Part shown: piece by piece, positions 16,816 through 25,331 of the stretch
Layout: each line of letters begins with the position of its first letter
How positions within the stretch are numbered: the first letter of the stretch is position 1
Assembly (NCBI RefSeq): GCF_052065355.1
Contig: NZ_JBQHUF010000004.1
Coordinates: 124,001-188,000, forward strand
From: Flavonifractor sp052065355
GTDB taxonomy: Bacteria > Bacillota > Clostridia > Oscillospirales > Oscillospiraceae
Direction: 5' to 3'
DNA length: 64,000 nt
Made by a program: the position numbers and the translations under genes
Notes under the pieces: generated by a model
What the model was told of the DNA's origin: nothing
The model's input: the letters and a program-made list of their open reading frames with translations, nothing else
Databases searched by the model: none

Positions 16816-17469
16816 TTACACCAGGATCATATCCACAAACACGCCGGGCACCTTTACCTCATCGGGGCCAATCTCCCCCAAGTCGCAGAAGTGATCACAC
16901 TCCACGATAGACAGGTCGGCACAGGTAGCGATGATCGGATGCGAGGCATGACCGCTGCTTCCCCGGTAGGTAAGGTTGCCCAGGGGATCAGCCCGACGGC
17001 AGCGGGTAATGGCAACATCGGCGTGGAGGGCAGTCTCCAGTAAAAACTGTCTGCCGTCCACCTCAATGATCTGCTTGCCCTCCTCCACCACAGTACCCAG
17101 GCCAGTCCGAGTGAGGACGCCTCCCAGTCCCATACCGCCGCAGCGGAGCCGCTCAATGAAGGTCCCCATGGGGATCAGCTCTGCCTTCAGAGTACCGCTC
17201 TGGATACGGGCGTTGGTCAGGGGATTTGTGCCCACATGGGTGGTAATGATCCGGTCCACCCGTCCGGCTTCAATGAGGCGGCTGACCCCCATGTTGGGGT
17301 CGCTGGAATCAATAGAGTACACCGTCAAATGGCGGGCTCCGCTGTCCAGCACGCACTGGATCAGACGCTCGGGCATATATTGGTTGGTCTGGCCACCCAC
17401 GGCGACGGTCTGGCCATCGCGAAAGCTGGCCACAATCTGTTCAATGGTACGCACTTTACTCAGTTCCAT
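16816..17469 (-). CDS. 3-oxoacid CoA-transferase subunit A
   Basis: 217 aa from ATG 17469 with AAGGAG upstream. Alpha-subunit features: TVAVGGQTNQYMPERLI near the start, the THVGTNPLTNARIQSG stretch, and RTGLGTVVEEGKQIIEVDGRQFLLE. It pairs with subunit B 12 nt downstream. The usual GG(F/G) glycine motif is GGQ here, a small departure that may reflect substrate choice. Confidence 0.88.
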   Translation of the reverse strand: MELSKVRTIEQIVASFRDGQTVAVGGQTNQYMPERLIQCVLDSGARHLTVYSIDSSDPNMGVSRLIEAGRVDRIITTHVGTNPLTNARIQSGTLKAELIPMGTFIERLRCGGMGLGGVLTRTGLGTVVEEGKQIIEVDGRQFLLETALHADVAITRCRRADPLGNLTYRGSSGHASHPIIATCADLSIVECDHFCDLGEIGPDEVKVPGVFVDMILV

Positions 17470-17470
17470 G

Positions 17471-18682
17471 TCATTCTCCTTTGCACGCCACGGATCTCAG
17501 GAAACGGGAGAGAACCAGTCCCACCACCGCCAGCACAGCGGCAGTGACATAAGCTCCGGTGTAGCTGCCTCCGCCCACGGCTTTGAAGCTGGTGGCCAGG
17601 CTGGGCCCGATCAGGCTAGCCAGCCCGAAGACCAGGTACATGACGCCATAATTTTCCGTAATATATTTTGCTCCGAACATGCGGGCAGTGAGGGGCGTGA
17701 GAATCGAGGCCAGGCCACCGTAGCAGGAGGCGGCGATCCCCATCAGGATCAGCACCAGCAGCTCCGCGCCTGTCAGGGCCAGGCCGACCATGGACAGAAT
17801 GCACAGCAGGAACACCGCTCCGGCGGTATTGACCAGACCCAGCCTGTCGGACAGGCTGCCCCACAGAAAGCGGCCGGCCATGTTGCAGGCAGAGAACACA
17901 CTGACAAAGAGGGCAGCTTGGCTGGAGGTATAGCTGAGGGTCTGCTGCAAGATGGGAGAAGCCTGACTGATGACGATGACACCAGCCACCAAGCCGCAGG
18001 TAAAAATGATCAGCATCTGATAAAAAGCACCCGTGCGTACCATTTGCCCACGGCGGAGGTCATGGCCGCTCCCTGTCGTCCCCTGGGCGGCGGGAGCCAT
18101 CGCCTCCTGAAAGCCCTCCGGCGGGTCAGCGAGGAAGATGGAACCGACCAGGATCACGGCCAGAAACAGAATTCCCAGCACCTGGAAGGTCCTGTTCATG
18201 CCCATACCCTCCATCAGGGCAGTGGCTGTGGGTGCCCACAGGATGGCACCGGAACCGTAAGCCGCGGTACCCAGACCGGAGGCCATGCCCGACCGGTCAG
18301 GAAACAGCCGCACCACATAGGCCATCATGCTGGGGTAGATAAAGCCTACTCCCAGGCCGGAGATCACGCCGTAAAACAGGTAAAGCTGCCAAAGCTGGCT
18401 CATCCTTCCGGTGAGGAAGAGTCCTACGCCGAAGAGAACCGCTCCCACAACCACGCCAAGACGGGTAGACAGCCGGCGGATCACTCCGGCGAAAAACAGT
18501 GGGGCCATGGTGGAACAGAGCACTGTGATGGTGTAAGCCAGAGCCACGCCGGAATCCGCCCACCCGAACTGAGTGACGATGGGATTCTGAAGCACGCTCC
18601 AGGCGTAACCGAAGCCAGCGCACATACAGATCACCATGCTGGCAATCAGGCAGACCCAGCGTTGTTTCTGAAATCTATTCAT
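17471..18682 (-). CDS. MFS transporter, oxalate/formate antiporter-like (OFA) family
   Basis: 403 aa with about 12 membrane helices. N-terminal GFGYAWSVLQNPIVTQFGW and the central GLGVGFIYPSMMAYVVRLFPD are typical of the OFA branch of MFS carriers, which exchange small carboxylates. Its position between the dehydrogenase and CoA-transferase genes suggests export of an acidic end product or a second uptake route. Its stop lies within the ribosome site of the next gene. Substrate unknown. Confidence 0.88.
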   Translation of the reverse strand: MNRFQKQRWVCLIASMVICMCAGFGYAWSVLQNPIVTQFGWADSGVALAYTITVLCSTMAPLFFAGVIRRLSTRLGVVVGAVLFGVGLFLTGRMSQLWQLYLFYGVISGLGVGFIYPSMMAYVVRLFPDRSGMASGLGTAAYGSGAILWAPTATALMEGMGMNRTFQVLGILFLAVILVGSIFLADPPEGFQEAMAPAAQGTTGSGHDLRRGQMVRTGAFYQMLIIFTCGLVAGVIVISQASPILQQTLSYTSSQAALFVSVFSACNMAGRFLWGSLSDRLGLVNTAGAVFLLCILSMVGLALTGAELLVLILMGIAASCYGGLASILTPLTARMFGAKYITENYGVMYLVFGLASLIGPSLATSFKAVGGGSYTGAYVTAAVLAVVGLVLSRFLRSVACKGE

Positions 18683-19641
18683 TAGAGTTTCTTGTGCAGC
18701 TTCAGCACTTCGATAAGCGCCTGGTCACGATAGGCCACGCACTGAGCCGCGTTGTGGCCCACCCAGTCGGGCAAGGAGGCCAGCTCCTCCTGGACGCCCT
18801 CATTGAAGTCACTCCAATCTTCCGGCAACGTGGTCCAGTTGGCCATGCCGGGCAGCATGGCGTTACCGTTGGCCTGGAGCATGTTCATCATACCCATGAA
18901 GCCCTTGGCGTTGCCGATCTCCATGAGCATGAAATGTCCCAGGAAGGCCCAGCGCAGACCGGGTCCGTAAACCAGGGCCTTGTCCGCATCCTTAACAGAG
19001 CACACACCGCGCTGAACCAGATCCACCATCTCCCGGTACAGGGCCAGCTGCAGCCGGTTGGAGATGAAGCCGGGGCACTCCTTCTTCAGAAGCACAGCCT
19101 CCTTCCCCACGGACTGATAGAAGGCGTAGACCAGGTCCACGGTCTCCTGCGTAGTCTTTTCGCCGCGGGTAAGCTCCACCAGGGGAATCAGGTGGGGCGG
19201 ATTGTAGGGATGGGCACCCACGCAGCGTTCCGGATGGGCCGCCACAGACGCAATGTCGGTGATGGACAGGCCGGAGGTGCTGCTGGCATATATGGCGTCA
19301 GGCGCCAGGAACTGCTCCGCCTCTTTGAGGATGGACTGCTTGACGTCCAGCCGCTCCGGACCATTTTCCTGCACCAGCTGGACATCCTTTACCGCCTCTT
19401 CCACACTGGTGGTCAGCTTGACGGCGGCCAGAATTTCCGCCTTCCGCTGGGAGGTGATAGCTTTGGCCTCCTCCAGGGTGTCCAGGCTCTTGTGCATCTG
19501 GTCCATGCTCTTCTGCAGCTGCTCGTCATTGATATCACGGATAACTACTTCCATCCCGTGCATGGCGAACTGGATGGCCCAGCTAGAGCCAATGATGCCG
19601 CCGCCCAAACAGGCGACTTTCTTGATATCGGAAACCTGCAT
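18682..19641 (-). CDS. 3-hydroxyacyl-CoA dehydrogenase family enzyme, L-carnitine dehydrogenase-like
   Basis: 319 aa. Rossmann motif CLGGGIIGSSWAIQFAMHG near residues 10-28, SENGPE-like QENGPERLDVKQ, the STSGLSITDIA segment and catalytic GAHPYNPPHLIPLVEL, followed by CPGFISNRLQLALYREM. These match the NAD-dependent carnitine dehydrogenase / 3-hydroxyacid branch of the 3-hydroxyacyl-CoA dehydrogenases. Next to a BKACE gene the expected reaction is oxidation of a free 3-hydroxy acid to the 3-keto acid that BKACE then splits. Carnitine is a known substrate for this pairing, but the sequence does not settle it. Confidence 0.85.
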   Translation of the reverse strand: MQVSDIKKVACLGGGIIGSSWAIQFAMHGMEVVIRDINDEQLQKSMDQMHKSLDTLEEAKAITSQRKAEILAAVKLTTSVEEAVKDVQLVQENGPERLDVKQSILKEAEQFLAPDAIYASSTSGLSITDIASVAAHPERCVGAHPYNPPHLIPLVELTRGEKTTQETVDLVYAFYQSVGKEAVLLKKECPGFISNRLQLALYREMVDLVQRGVCSVKDADKALVYGPGLRWAFLGHFMLMEIGNAKGFMGMMNMLQANGNAMLPGMANWTTLPEDWSDFNEGVQEELASLPDWVGHNAAQCVAYRDQALIEVLKLHKKL

Positions 19642-19655
19642 TTTTATCTTCCTCC

Positions 19656-20510
19656 TTACCGCACCAGGGGCTTGATCCCCAGGATCTCCCGCGCCTCAGC
19701 GGGAGTGGCAGGGGTATTGCCGAACACCTTCACGGCATCCACAGCACGCTGGACCAGCATCTGGTTGGTTGCCATGATTTTCTTGCCCTCATTGTCAAAG
19801 CCGTAGACCACATTGTCCTCCATGCCTACGCGGATGTGCCCGCCCAGGGCCAGCGCAGCATACAGGATCGGAAGGTGACCCTTGCCCACGCCGAACGCGG
19901 ACCAGGTGGAGCCTGCAGGAATGTGCTTTACCAGGTAGAGCAGGTTTTCCACCGTAGCAGGCATGCCACCCAGTACGCCCAGGCAGAACTGATAGTGGCA
20001 CGGAGTAGGAAGGTGTCCCTTCTTCACAAAGTAGTCGGCCACGCCCAGCATGCCCGCGTCAAAGATCTCCAGCTCGGGCTTGATGCCCTTCTCCATGTAG
20101 ACATCGCCCAGCTTCTCCAGGAACTGGGGAGAATTGATGAAGACACCGCCGGGCATCCAGTTGAAAGAGCCCGCGTCGTAAGAACCCATCTCAATGCCCG
20201 GAACGATCTTGTGGTGCAGGTAGCGCTCCTCATCGGTGGCAGGATGCTGGGGAGAAGCACCGGAGGAAGTGCAGTTAATGATCACGTCACAGTCCTCATG
20301 GGCACGGATGCGCTGTACGATCTCAGCGAAGGCTTCGGTGTTCATGGCGCCCAATCCATCTGCCGCGCGGGTGTGGATGTGCACCACGGCGGCGCCCAGC
20401 TTCCAGCACTCATAGGCGGTATCGGCGATATCCTTCGGAGTTTCGGGAATATTGTAGCCAGCGGGGGTAACCGCGCCGGTCAGTGCAGCAGTGATAATAG
20501 TCTTGGCCAT
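19656..20510 (-). CDS. BKACE family beta-keto acid cleavage enzyme (DUF849)
   Basis: 284 aa. Metal-binding VVHIHTRAADG and the family pattern INCTSSGASPQHPATDEER, GSYDAGSFNWMPGGVFINS and LGGHIRVGMEDNVVYGFD. BKACE enzymes condense a beta-keto acid with acetyl-CoA and release acetoacetate plus a new CoA ester, using Zn2+. With the dehydrogenase and CoA-transferase it forms a complete route from a 3-hydroxy acid to acetoacetate/acetyl units. The lysine-fermentation enzyme Kce belongs to this family, but no kam genes lie nearby. Confidence 0.93.
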   Translation of the reverse strand: MAKTIITAALTGAVTPAGYNIPETPKDIADTAYECWKLGAAVVHIHTRAADGLGAMNTEAFAEIVQRIRAHEDCDVIINCTSSGASPQHPATDEERYLHHKIVPGIEMGSYDAGSFNWMPGGVFINSPQFLEKLGDVYMEKGIKPELEIFDAGMLGVADYFVKKGHLPTPCHYQFCLGVLGGMPATVENLLYLVKHIPAGSTWSAFGVGKGHLPILYAALALGGHIRVGMEDNVVYGFDNEGKKIMATNQMLVQRAVDAVKVFGNTPATPAEAREILGIKPLVR

Positions 20511-20538
20511 GGTTTTTTATTCTCCTTTCAGATCAGTC

Positions 20539-21879
20539 TCAGCAAACGCCCAGAGAAGCCAGGACGCAGGCAAAGGCGGTAACAGCGATCGGGATGACGG
20601 TATTCAGCCAGAACACGTGCATATAGCCCTCTTTATGGCTGAGCTGGGCCACGCCAAGGGCGGAAGCGGTGCCGCTGGAGTGGGGCAGCGTGTCCAGTCC
20701 GCCGGAAGCCATGACCGAAATACGGTGGATAATGTCGGGAGAGATTCCCATCGCCAGGAACTTGTCGGCAAACATGCCCAGTCCGATGCCCAGTGCGGAG
20801 GAAGCGGAGCCAGCCACACCGGCAGCGATGTTGACCGCGATAAACAGCTGGAAGATGGGAGGGCCGGGGATATAGTCCAGAGCGGACATAATGGCGGTAT
20901 AGCCCGCGGTGGAGGAAACCACACTGCCGAAGCCCACGATCACGCACACGTTGAGCAGCACCATAATGGCGTTGCGGATGCCGTCCGCGAAGCAGTTGGC
21001 GATGTTCACTTTCTCCTTCACAAGGTTGCGGCCAAAGAGGAGCAGAGCCACGACCACCGCCACCACCAGGGAGACGACCGCATTCAGCTTAAAGCCGTTC
21101 AGAGCCACCAAAAGGGCAATGGAGGGAATCAGGCAGACCAGGAGGGGGATGTTGGGGGTCTCACCGCTCTCCTCGCCAACAGAGGCTGCCGCCACCTTGG
21201 CGCCGGTAGGCAGGAAGTGCTCCCCGCGCTTCTCCGTCTTGGTCAGCGCGTACTTGACATAGAGCACGCTGAGCGCGATGCAGAGCACGGTAGAGATAAT
21301 GCCCAGCACCGGGGCAGCGGTGGCCTGGGTGCCCAGGACCTCCATGGGGATCAGGTTCTGAATTGCAGGGGTTCCGGGGATCATGCTCATGGTAAAGGAG
21401 CCGGAGCCCAGAGAACTGGTCATGTAGAGGTGCCAGGGGATGTCGAACTCTTCAAACAGGTCCTTGCCGATAGACACCAGCACAAACACGCAGCAGTACA
21501 GGTTGATGCCGCCGACAGTCAGGACCGCGGTCATGATACCCACAGAAAGTACCGCCAGCAGGCGCTGATATTTCGCAGGAGCTTTCCGCACCAGAGCCGC
21601 TACCTTCAGGGCAATGATCTTTGCGGCACCGGAATCGCTCATAATTTTCGCAAAAATAGAGCTCAGGGCAAACATCAGGAAATAGCTTTGCATGAAAGTG
21701 GCAAACCCGGACATATAAGTCTCAGTCATCGCAGTCAGAATATTCCCGCCTGCAAAAATCGCCACCACCAGGGCTGCCAGCGGCGCCAAAACGTACAGGG
21801 AGACTCCCTTCAGCGCAAAAACGATCAGAATCGCCAGGCCCAGCAGAATGCCGATGATACTCAGTACTTCGGGACTCAT
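20539..21879 (-). CDS. GntP-family permease
   Basis: 446 aa with about 12 predicted membrane segments. Gly/Ser-rich re-entrant stretches, e.g. GSASSALGIGLG and the late MASGGLDTLPHSSGTA, are typical of the GntP superfamily (gluconate, 3-hydroxybutyrate, glycerate carriers). It is the first gene of the operon, about 75 nt downstream of the sigma-54 promoter, and so is the likely importer of the inducing substrate. A 3-hydroxybutyrate-type acid would fit family and pathway. Confidence 0.88.
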   Translation of the reverse strand: MSPEVLSIIGILLGLAILIVFALKGVSLYVLAPLAALVVAIFAGGNILTAMTETYMSGFATFMQSYFLMFALSSIFAKIMSDSGAAKIIALKVAALVRKAPAKYQRLLAVLSVGIMTAVLTVGGINLYCCVFVLVSIGKDLFEEFDIPWHLYMTSSLGSGSFTMSMIPGTPAIQNLIPMEVLGTQATAAPVLGIISTVLCIALSVLYVKYALTKTEKRGEHFLPTGAKVAAASVGEESGETPNIPLLVCLIPSIALLVALNGFKLNAVVSLVVAVVVALLLFGRNLVKEKVNIANCFADGIRNAIMVLLNVCVIVGFGSVVSSTAGYTAIMSALDYIPGPPIFQLFIAVNIAAGVAGSASSALGIGLGMFADKFLAMGISPDIIHRISVMASGGLDTLPHSSGTASALGVAQLSHKEGYMHVFWLNTVIPIAVTAFACVLASLGVC

Positions 21880-21954
21880 CAGAATTGTGCCTCCTCTTTA
21901 TTCACTGATTTCCTGGGCGCCGCTCCGGATCGCCGCCCGTTGTCTAATAGAAAA

Positions 21955-21970
21955 GCAAAGGCTGTGCCAA
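21955..21970 (-). promoter_or_regulatory. Sigma-54 (RpoN) promoter of the BKACE operon
   Basis: On the minus strand the sequence reads TTGGCACAGCCTTTGC: a perfect -24 (TGGCAC), 5-bp spacing and -12 (TTGC). It is 76 nt upstream of the GntP permease ATG and lies between that gene and the sigma-54 activator. Confidence 0.88.
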
Positions 21971-22046
21971 TTTTACAGAAAGCAGTCAAATGCATTGGGG
22001 CTGTAGCAAAATCGGTGTCGGCAAAAAAAGAGGCGGCGGGAAAACC

Positions 22047-22115
22047 GATGCAATTTAGCATCAATTTCCCCGCCGTCTGTCCGATGCGTTCCTGCATCAG
22101 ATGCATTTTCGCATC
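22047..22115 (-). promoter_or_regulatory. Three enhancer sites for the sigma-54 activator
   Basis: Three palindromes of the same form, GATGC-N6-GCATC, at 22047-22062, 22083-22098 and 22100-22115. Centres are 36 and 17 bp apart, and the last two are separated by one base. They stand about 80-150 bp upstream of the -24 element, the normal place for an upstream activating sequence. They are probably bound by the Fis-type HTH of the adjacent regulator. Confidence 0.75.
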
Positions 22116-22133
22116 GTTTTCATACCGTCGCGT

Positions 22134-23549
22134 TCAAAGCCCGTATTTCTGTTTTTTCCGGACAATGGTGGATTGATCCATTTTGAGGAATTTCGCAGCC
22201 TTATGTGTGCTTCCACACGTTTTCAGAACCTCCGAAAGGACTTTTTTCTCACAGTCCTCCAGATACCGCTTCAGGGAAAAGCCATCTGAATCAAGCAGGG
22301 ATGTACTGCGCCAGTCGGGGACCTCCGGCTCCATACGGGTCTCTTCCGGCGAATGAGCTTCCGTTAGGAGAAACTCAGGTATCTGATCGATCTCCGTCAC
22401 TCCGCTGGCGCTGGTAACAACCAGGCGCTCCATGGCATTTTTCAATTCCCGTACATTTCCCGGCCAGTCGTACTGCCGGAGCTGCTCCATAGCCCGGCGG
22501 GTGAGTGTTTTGAGCCGACCGTATTTCTGGCAGTACAGCTCCAGGAAATAAAGAGCCAGGGGGATGATATCCTCCCTCCGGTCCCGCAGCCGCGGGATCT
22601 CCAGCGGGACCACATTAATCCGATAATAGAGATCGGAGCGGAAGGTTCCATTCTCCACACAGAGCTTCAGGTCCTGGTTGGTGGCGGCCAGCAGGCGGAA
22701 GTCAATTTTACGTTCCTTCACCGCACCAAGGCGCTTACTTTTCCGGCTCTCCAGTACACGCAGCAGTTTGCCTTGGATGGACATGGGCATGGAATTGATT
22801 TCATCCAGGAAGAGGATCCCTCCATCGGCAGCTTCGATAAGCCCCTCCTTACCTGTGCTCAGGGCGCCGGTAAAGGCGCCCTTTTCATAGCCGAAGATCT
22901 CCATCTCCAGCAGGTTCTCCGGCAGGGCGGCACAGTTGACTTCCACTAAAGGTCGGCTGGCACGGCTGCTGTGCTCGTGGATATAGTGGGCAAGCACCTC
23001 CTTGCCTGTACCGGTATCCCCCAGAAGCAGCACCGTGGAATCGGTCGCCGCCACTTGAGCCGCCATCTCCAGTACACGGACCATAGGCACACTCTCGGCA
23101 ATCACGCACTCTTTCTGGTTTTCCGGCTTGGCATCCGGGTCTATAACCACAATTGTGTTCTCGTTCTCCTGAAGAATGGCCTGCTGATAGCGGCGGCGGA
23201 ATAAGTCCAGGCGCACCATCTCCACCAGCATATAGACAATCTCACCCTGACCGTCAAAGATGGGGGTGGCCGTGGCCAACTGCCGGTAGTGGTATCCCTT
23301 GGGCGTAACCACGTTGTTGATGATGGTCAACCGCTTCTTCTGCTCAAATGCCTGCACCGCTACACTGGAGGATACCTGCCCCTCCGGAATCAGCTGAAAC
23401 GCGTTGAGGCTCAAGGCCTCCCCCCTTGTGGCGCCGACCATTTTCAGAAAGGCCTGGTTGCAGTAGATATAATCTCCCTGCCGGTTCAGGATGTAAACTC
23501 CCTCGTTGATATGATCAAAAATGTCATTTTTTAAGGGTAAATTATCCAT
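22134..23549 (-). CDS. Sigma-54-dependent activator with PAS sensor
   Basis: 471 aa from ATG 23549 (AGGAAATGAG upstream; an ATG 9 nt earlier sits on the ribosome site). A PAS domain at about 10-115 (NEGVYILNRQGDYIYCNQAF) probably senses a small ligand. The AAA+ domain has Walker A GDTGTGKE (about 172-179), GAFTGA (about 222-227, the loop that contacts sigma-54), FLDEINSM and an arginine-finger region RSDLYYRINV. The C-terminal HTH (STHKAAKFLKMDQSTIVRK) is of the Fis/TyrR kind. No phosphorylated receiver is present, so control is likely by ligand binding. The sites it should bind lie just past its own stop codon. Confidence 0.95.
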   Translation of the reverse strand: MDNLPLKNDIFDHINEGVYILNRQGDYIYCNQAFLKMVGATRGEALSLNAFQLIPEGQVSSSVAVQAFEQKKRLTIINNVVTPKGYHYRQLATATPIFDGQGEIVYMLVEMVRLDLFRRRYQQAILQENENTIVVIDPDAKPENQKECVIAESVPMVRVLEMAAQVAATDSTVLLLGDTGTGKEVLAHYIHEHSSRASRPLVEVNCAALPENLLEMEIFGYEKGAFTGALSTGKEGLIEAADGGILFLDEINSMPMSIQGKLLRVLESRKSKRLGAVKERKIDFRLLAATNQDLKLCVENGTFRSDLYYRINVVPLEIPRLRDRREDIIPLALYFLELYCQKYGRLKTLTRRAMEQLRQYDWPGNVRELKNAMERLVVTSASGVTEIDQIPEFLLTEAHSPEETRMEPEVPDWRSTSLLDSDGFSLKRYLEDCEKKVLSEVLKTCGSTHKAAKFLKMDQSTIVRKKQKYGL

Positions 23550-23743
23550 TTTTCTCATTTCCTATTTATTACATTGTACTTTATCGAGAATTTATGTTTA
23601 CTTTACCCATTTATATGGGGTTTGTCAAGGGATACACCTGCTTCCCCAGCGCGACGGAGGAAATCCGCTCGATTGTGGCCCTTTATTCCGACCCGCACGG
23701 GAGCTTGGCGGGGTCAGGGCTGAAGCCCGCCGGTTGGCGGCGG

Positions 23744-23797
23744 CAAAAATTACCCCTGCAGAAAATCTGCCCGGAAGGGGCGGAGCTTCTGCAGGGG
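23744..23797 (-). terminator. Terminator of the dehydrogenase operon
   Basis: An 11-bp perfect stem (CCCCTGCAGAA / TTCTGCAGGGG) followed on the minus strand by TAATTTTTG, about 60 nt past the last gene. The rest of the 310-bp gap (23550-23859) shows no gene. Confidence 0.7.
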
Positions 23798-23859
23798 TGT
23801 TCGGCATCGTGCGCCTTTTATCCAGATCCGGGCGTACGACGTATCATTTGTCCAAGGAC

Positions 23860-25038
23860 TTAAAACAAATCAAACCGGTTGGGATCAAAGCCGGCGGCGG
23901 CGGGCACATCCGTCTTGCCATCCACAATGAGATCACTCACCAGCTTTCCGGTGACGGGGGACAGGCAGATGCCGTCGCCCTCATGGCCTGCCGCCAGGAA
24001 AAAGCCCGGCACGCCCTGAACGAAGCCGATCAGGGGTTTGCTGTCGGGGGAGTGGGGACGGACGCCGCCCATGGTGCGGATAATATTGAGGTCTTTCAGC
24101 CCTGGAATGATGCGAGTGGCATTTTTGATCAATTCCCGCAGGCATTCATAGGTGTTGGAGGTGTCGTACCCCACAAATTCACGGCTGTTTCCGAACTCCA
24201 CATTGCCCTTGCGGGACTGCACCAGAGAAATGGCGATTCCCATTCGGGCCTTCGGTGAGTGGTCATTCTTCAGCAGCTCCGGATGATGCTTGCCCACGAT
24301 GTAACGGGCGTTATTGATGAGCTTATGGACGAAGGGAGGAACCGCCTCGGTGATCACCGTCTGACCCCGGCGAGGTTTGATGGGGATATTCAATCCCACC
24401 ATTTTGCCTACGATGGGCGCCCAGGCGCCGGCTGCATTGATGACGATGGGGGCATAATAGGTGTTGCGGTTGGTTTTGACTCCGGCTACCGCGCCGTTGT
24501 GCAGCAGGATCTCCTGGACGCCTTCATGGGTAAAGGTCTGGGCGCCCAGCGCAGCAGCCCGGTCCGCAAATGCGAGGTTGAGGCAGAAGGGGTTGACATC
24601 GGCATCAACCTCACTGTACGACGCGCCCACGATGGCGTCCCGATTCAGGCCGGGCTGAAGCCGGAGGGTTTCCTCAGCGCTGATCAGCCGGGAATGGAGA
24701 CCCAGACTGTTTTGCTTTTTGATGATTCCCTCCATGATGTTCAGCTCCTCCTGATTCTCAATGAGAAGCAGGGAGCCTTTCTGTTCATACTCGATGTCCC
24801 GACCCAGCTCGGCAGACAGGGTTTTATAGAGCTCGACACTGTACAAAGCCAGCTGAAGGTGCTCGTTGGGCTCTTTGGTATTGGGGGAGATCATGGTGTC
24901 GCAGGAACCGCTGGCGCCGCTGTTGAAGTAGTCGCGCTCCAGCTGTATGACGCGCTTTCCGCGCTTGGAAAGGTAATAGGTGATGGAGCTGCCGATGACG
25001 CCACCGCCGATTACGATTACATCCGCTGTCAAGGACAT
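23860..25038 (-). CDS. FAD-dependent amino/imino-acid dehydrogenase (DAO family, catalytic subunit)
   Basis: 392 aa. N-terminal dinucleotide-binding VIVIGGGVIGSSITYYLSKR, the ERDYFNSGASG segment and C-terminal GGVRPHSPDSKPLIG ... GHEGDGICLSPVTGKL place it with sarcosine, proline, hydroxyproline and opine dehydrogenase beta subunits (HcnC/OoxB/LhpB type). It should oxidise a secondary amine or D-imino acid and pass electrons to the four upstream subunits. Last gene of the operon, 2 nt after the BFD gene. The precise substrate cannot be read from sequence. Confidence 0.9.
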   Translation of the reverse strand: MSLTADVIVIGGGVIGSSITYYLSKRGKRVIQLERDYFNSGASGSCDTMISPNTKEPNEHLQLALYSVELYKTLSAELGRDIEYEQKGSLLLIENQEELNIMEGIIKKQNSLGLHSRLISAEETLRLQPGLNRDAIVGASYSEVDADVNPFCLNLAFADRAAALGAQTFTHEGVQEILLHNGAVAGVKTNRNTYYAPIVINAAGAWAPIVGKMVGLNIPIKPRRGQTVITEAVPPFVHKLINNARYIVGKHHPELLKNDHSPKARMGIAISLVQSRKGNVEFGNSREFVGYDTSNTYECLRELIKNATRIIPGLKDLNIIRTMGGVRPHSPDSKPLIGFVQGVPGFFLAAGHEGDGICLSPVTGKLVSDLIVDGKTDVPAAAGFDPNRFDLF

Positions 25039-25040
25039 GC

Positions 25041-25331
25041 TTACTCTCCCTCCTCCTCGTTGGTGATGGCGGTCAGATCATTCACGTTCAGCAGCCGCAC
25101 GGGAAAACGCTGATGGGTACAGCAGACGTCCAGATCGATCTTGGCCTCCCGCAGCATGCGTTCGATGTTCTTGCGGCAGGTCATGCCCTGACATACGCCC
25201 ATGCCTGCATTTGTACGTACTTTGATATCCCGGACGCTCCGGGCGCCTGCCGCAATGGCACGCTTGATGTCGCCCACAGTAACTTCCTCACAGCGGCAGA
25301 CATAGATCTCGTCCTCGTTGGGAACCATCAC
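25041..25331 (-). CDS. BFD-like [2Fe-2S] protein
   Basis: 96 aa. The BFD/Fer2_BFD pattern YVCRCEEVTVGDIKRAI ... GVCQGMTC provides four Cys for a 2Fe-2S cluster. In HcnB/OoxA-type enzymes this module is fused to the C-terminus of the FAD/NAD subunit; here it is a separate gene. The start overlaps the ferredoxin stop by 4 bp. Confidence 0.88.
   Translation of the reverse strand: MMVPNEDEIYVCRCEEVTVGDIKRAIAAGARSVRDIKVRTNAGMGVCQGMTCRKNIERMLREAKIDLDVCCTHQRFPVRLLNVNDLTAITNEEEGE

Noticed and set aside
19656..20510. Lysine-fermentation 3-keto-5-aminohexanoate cleavage enzyme (Kce)
   Set aside because: Same family, but no lysine aminomutase or diaminohexanoate dehydrogenase genes lie nearby; the partner dehydrogenase is of the 3-hydroxyacid type.
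23594..23863. 89-codon frame in the gap after the sigma-54 activator
   Set aside because: No ribosome site, no recognisable protein, and it overlaps a terminator of the opposite strand.
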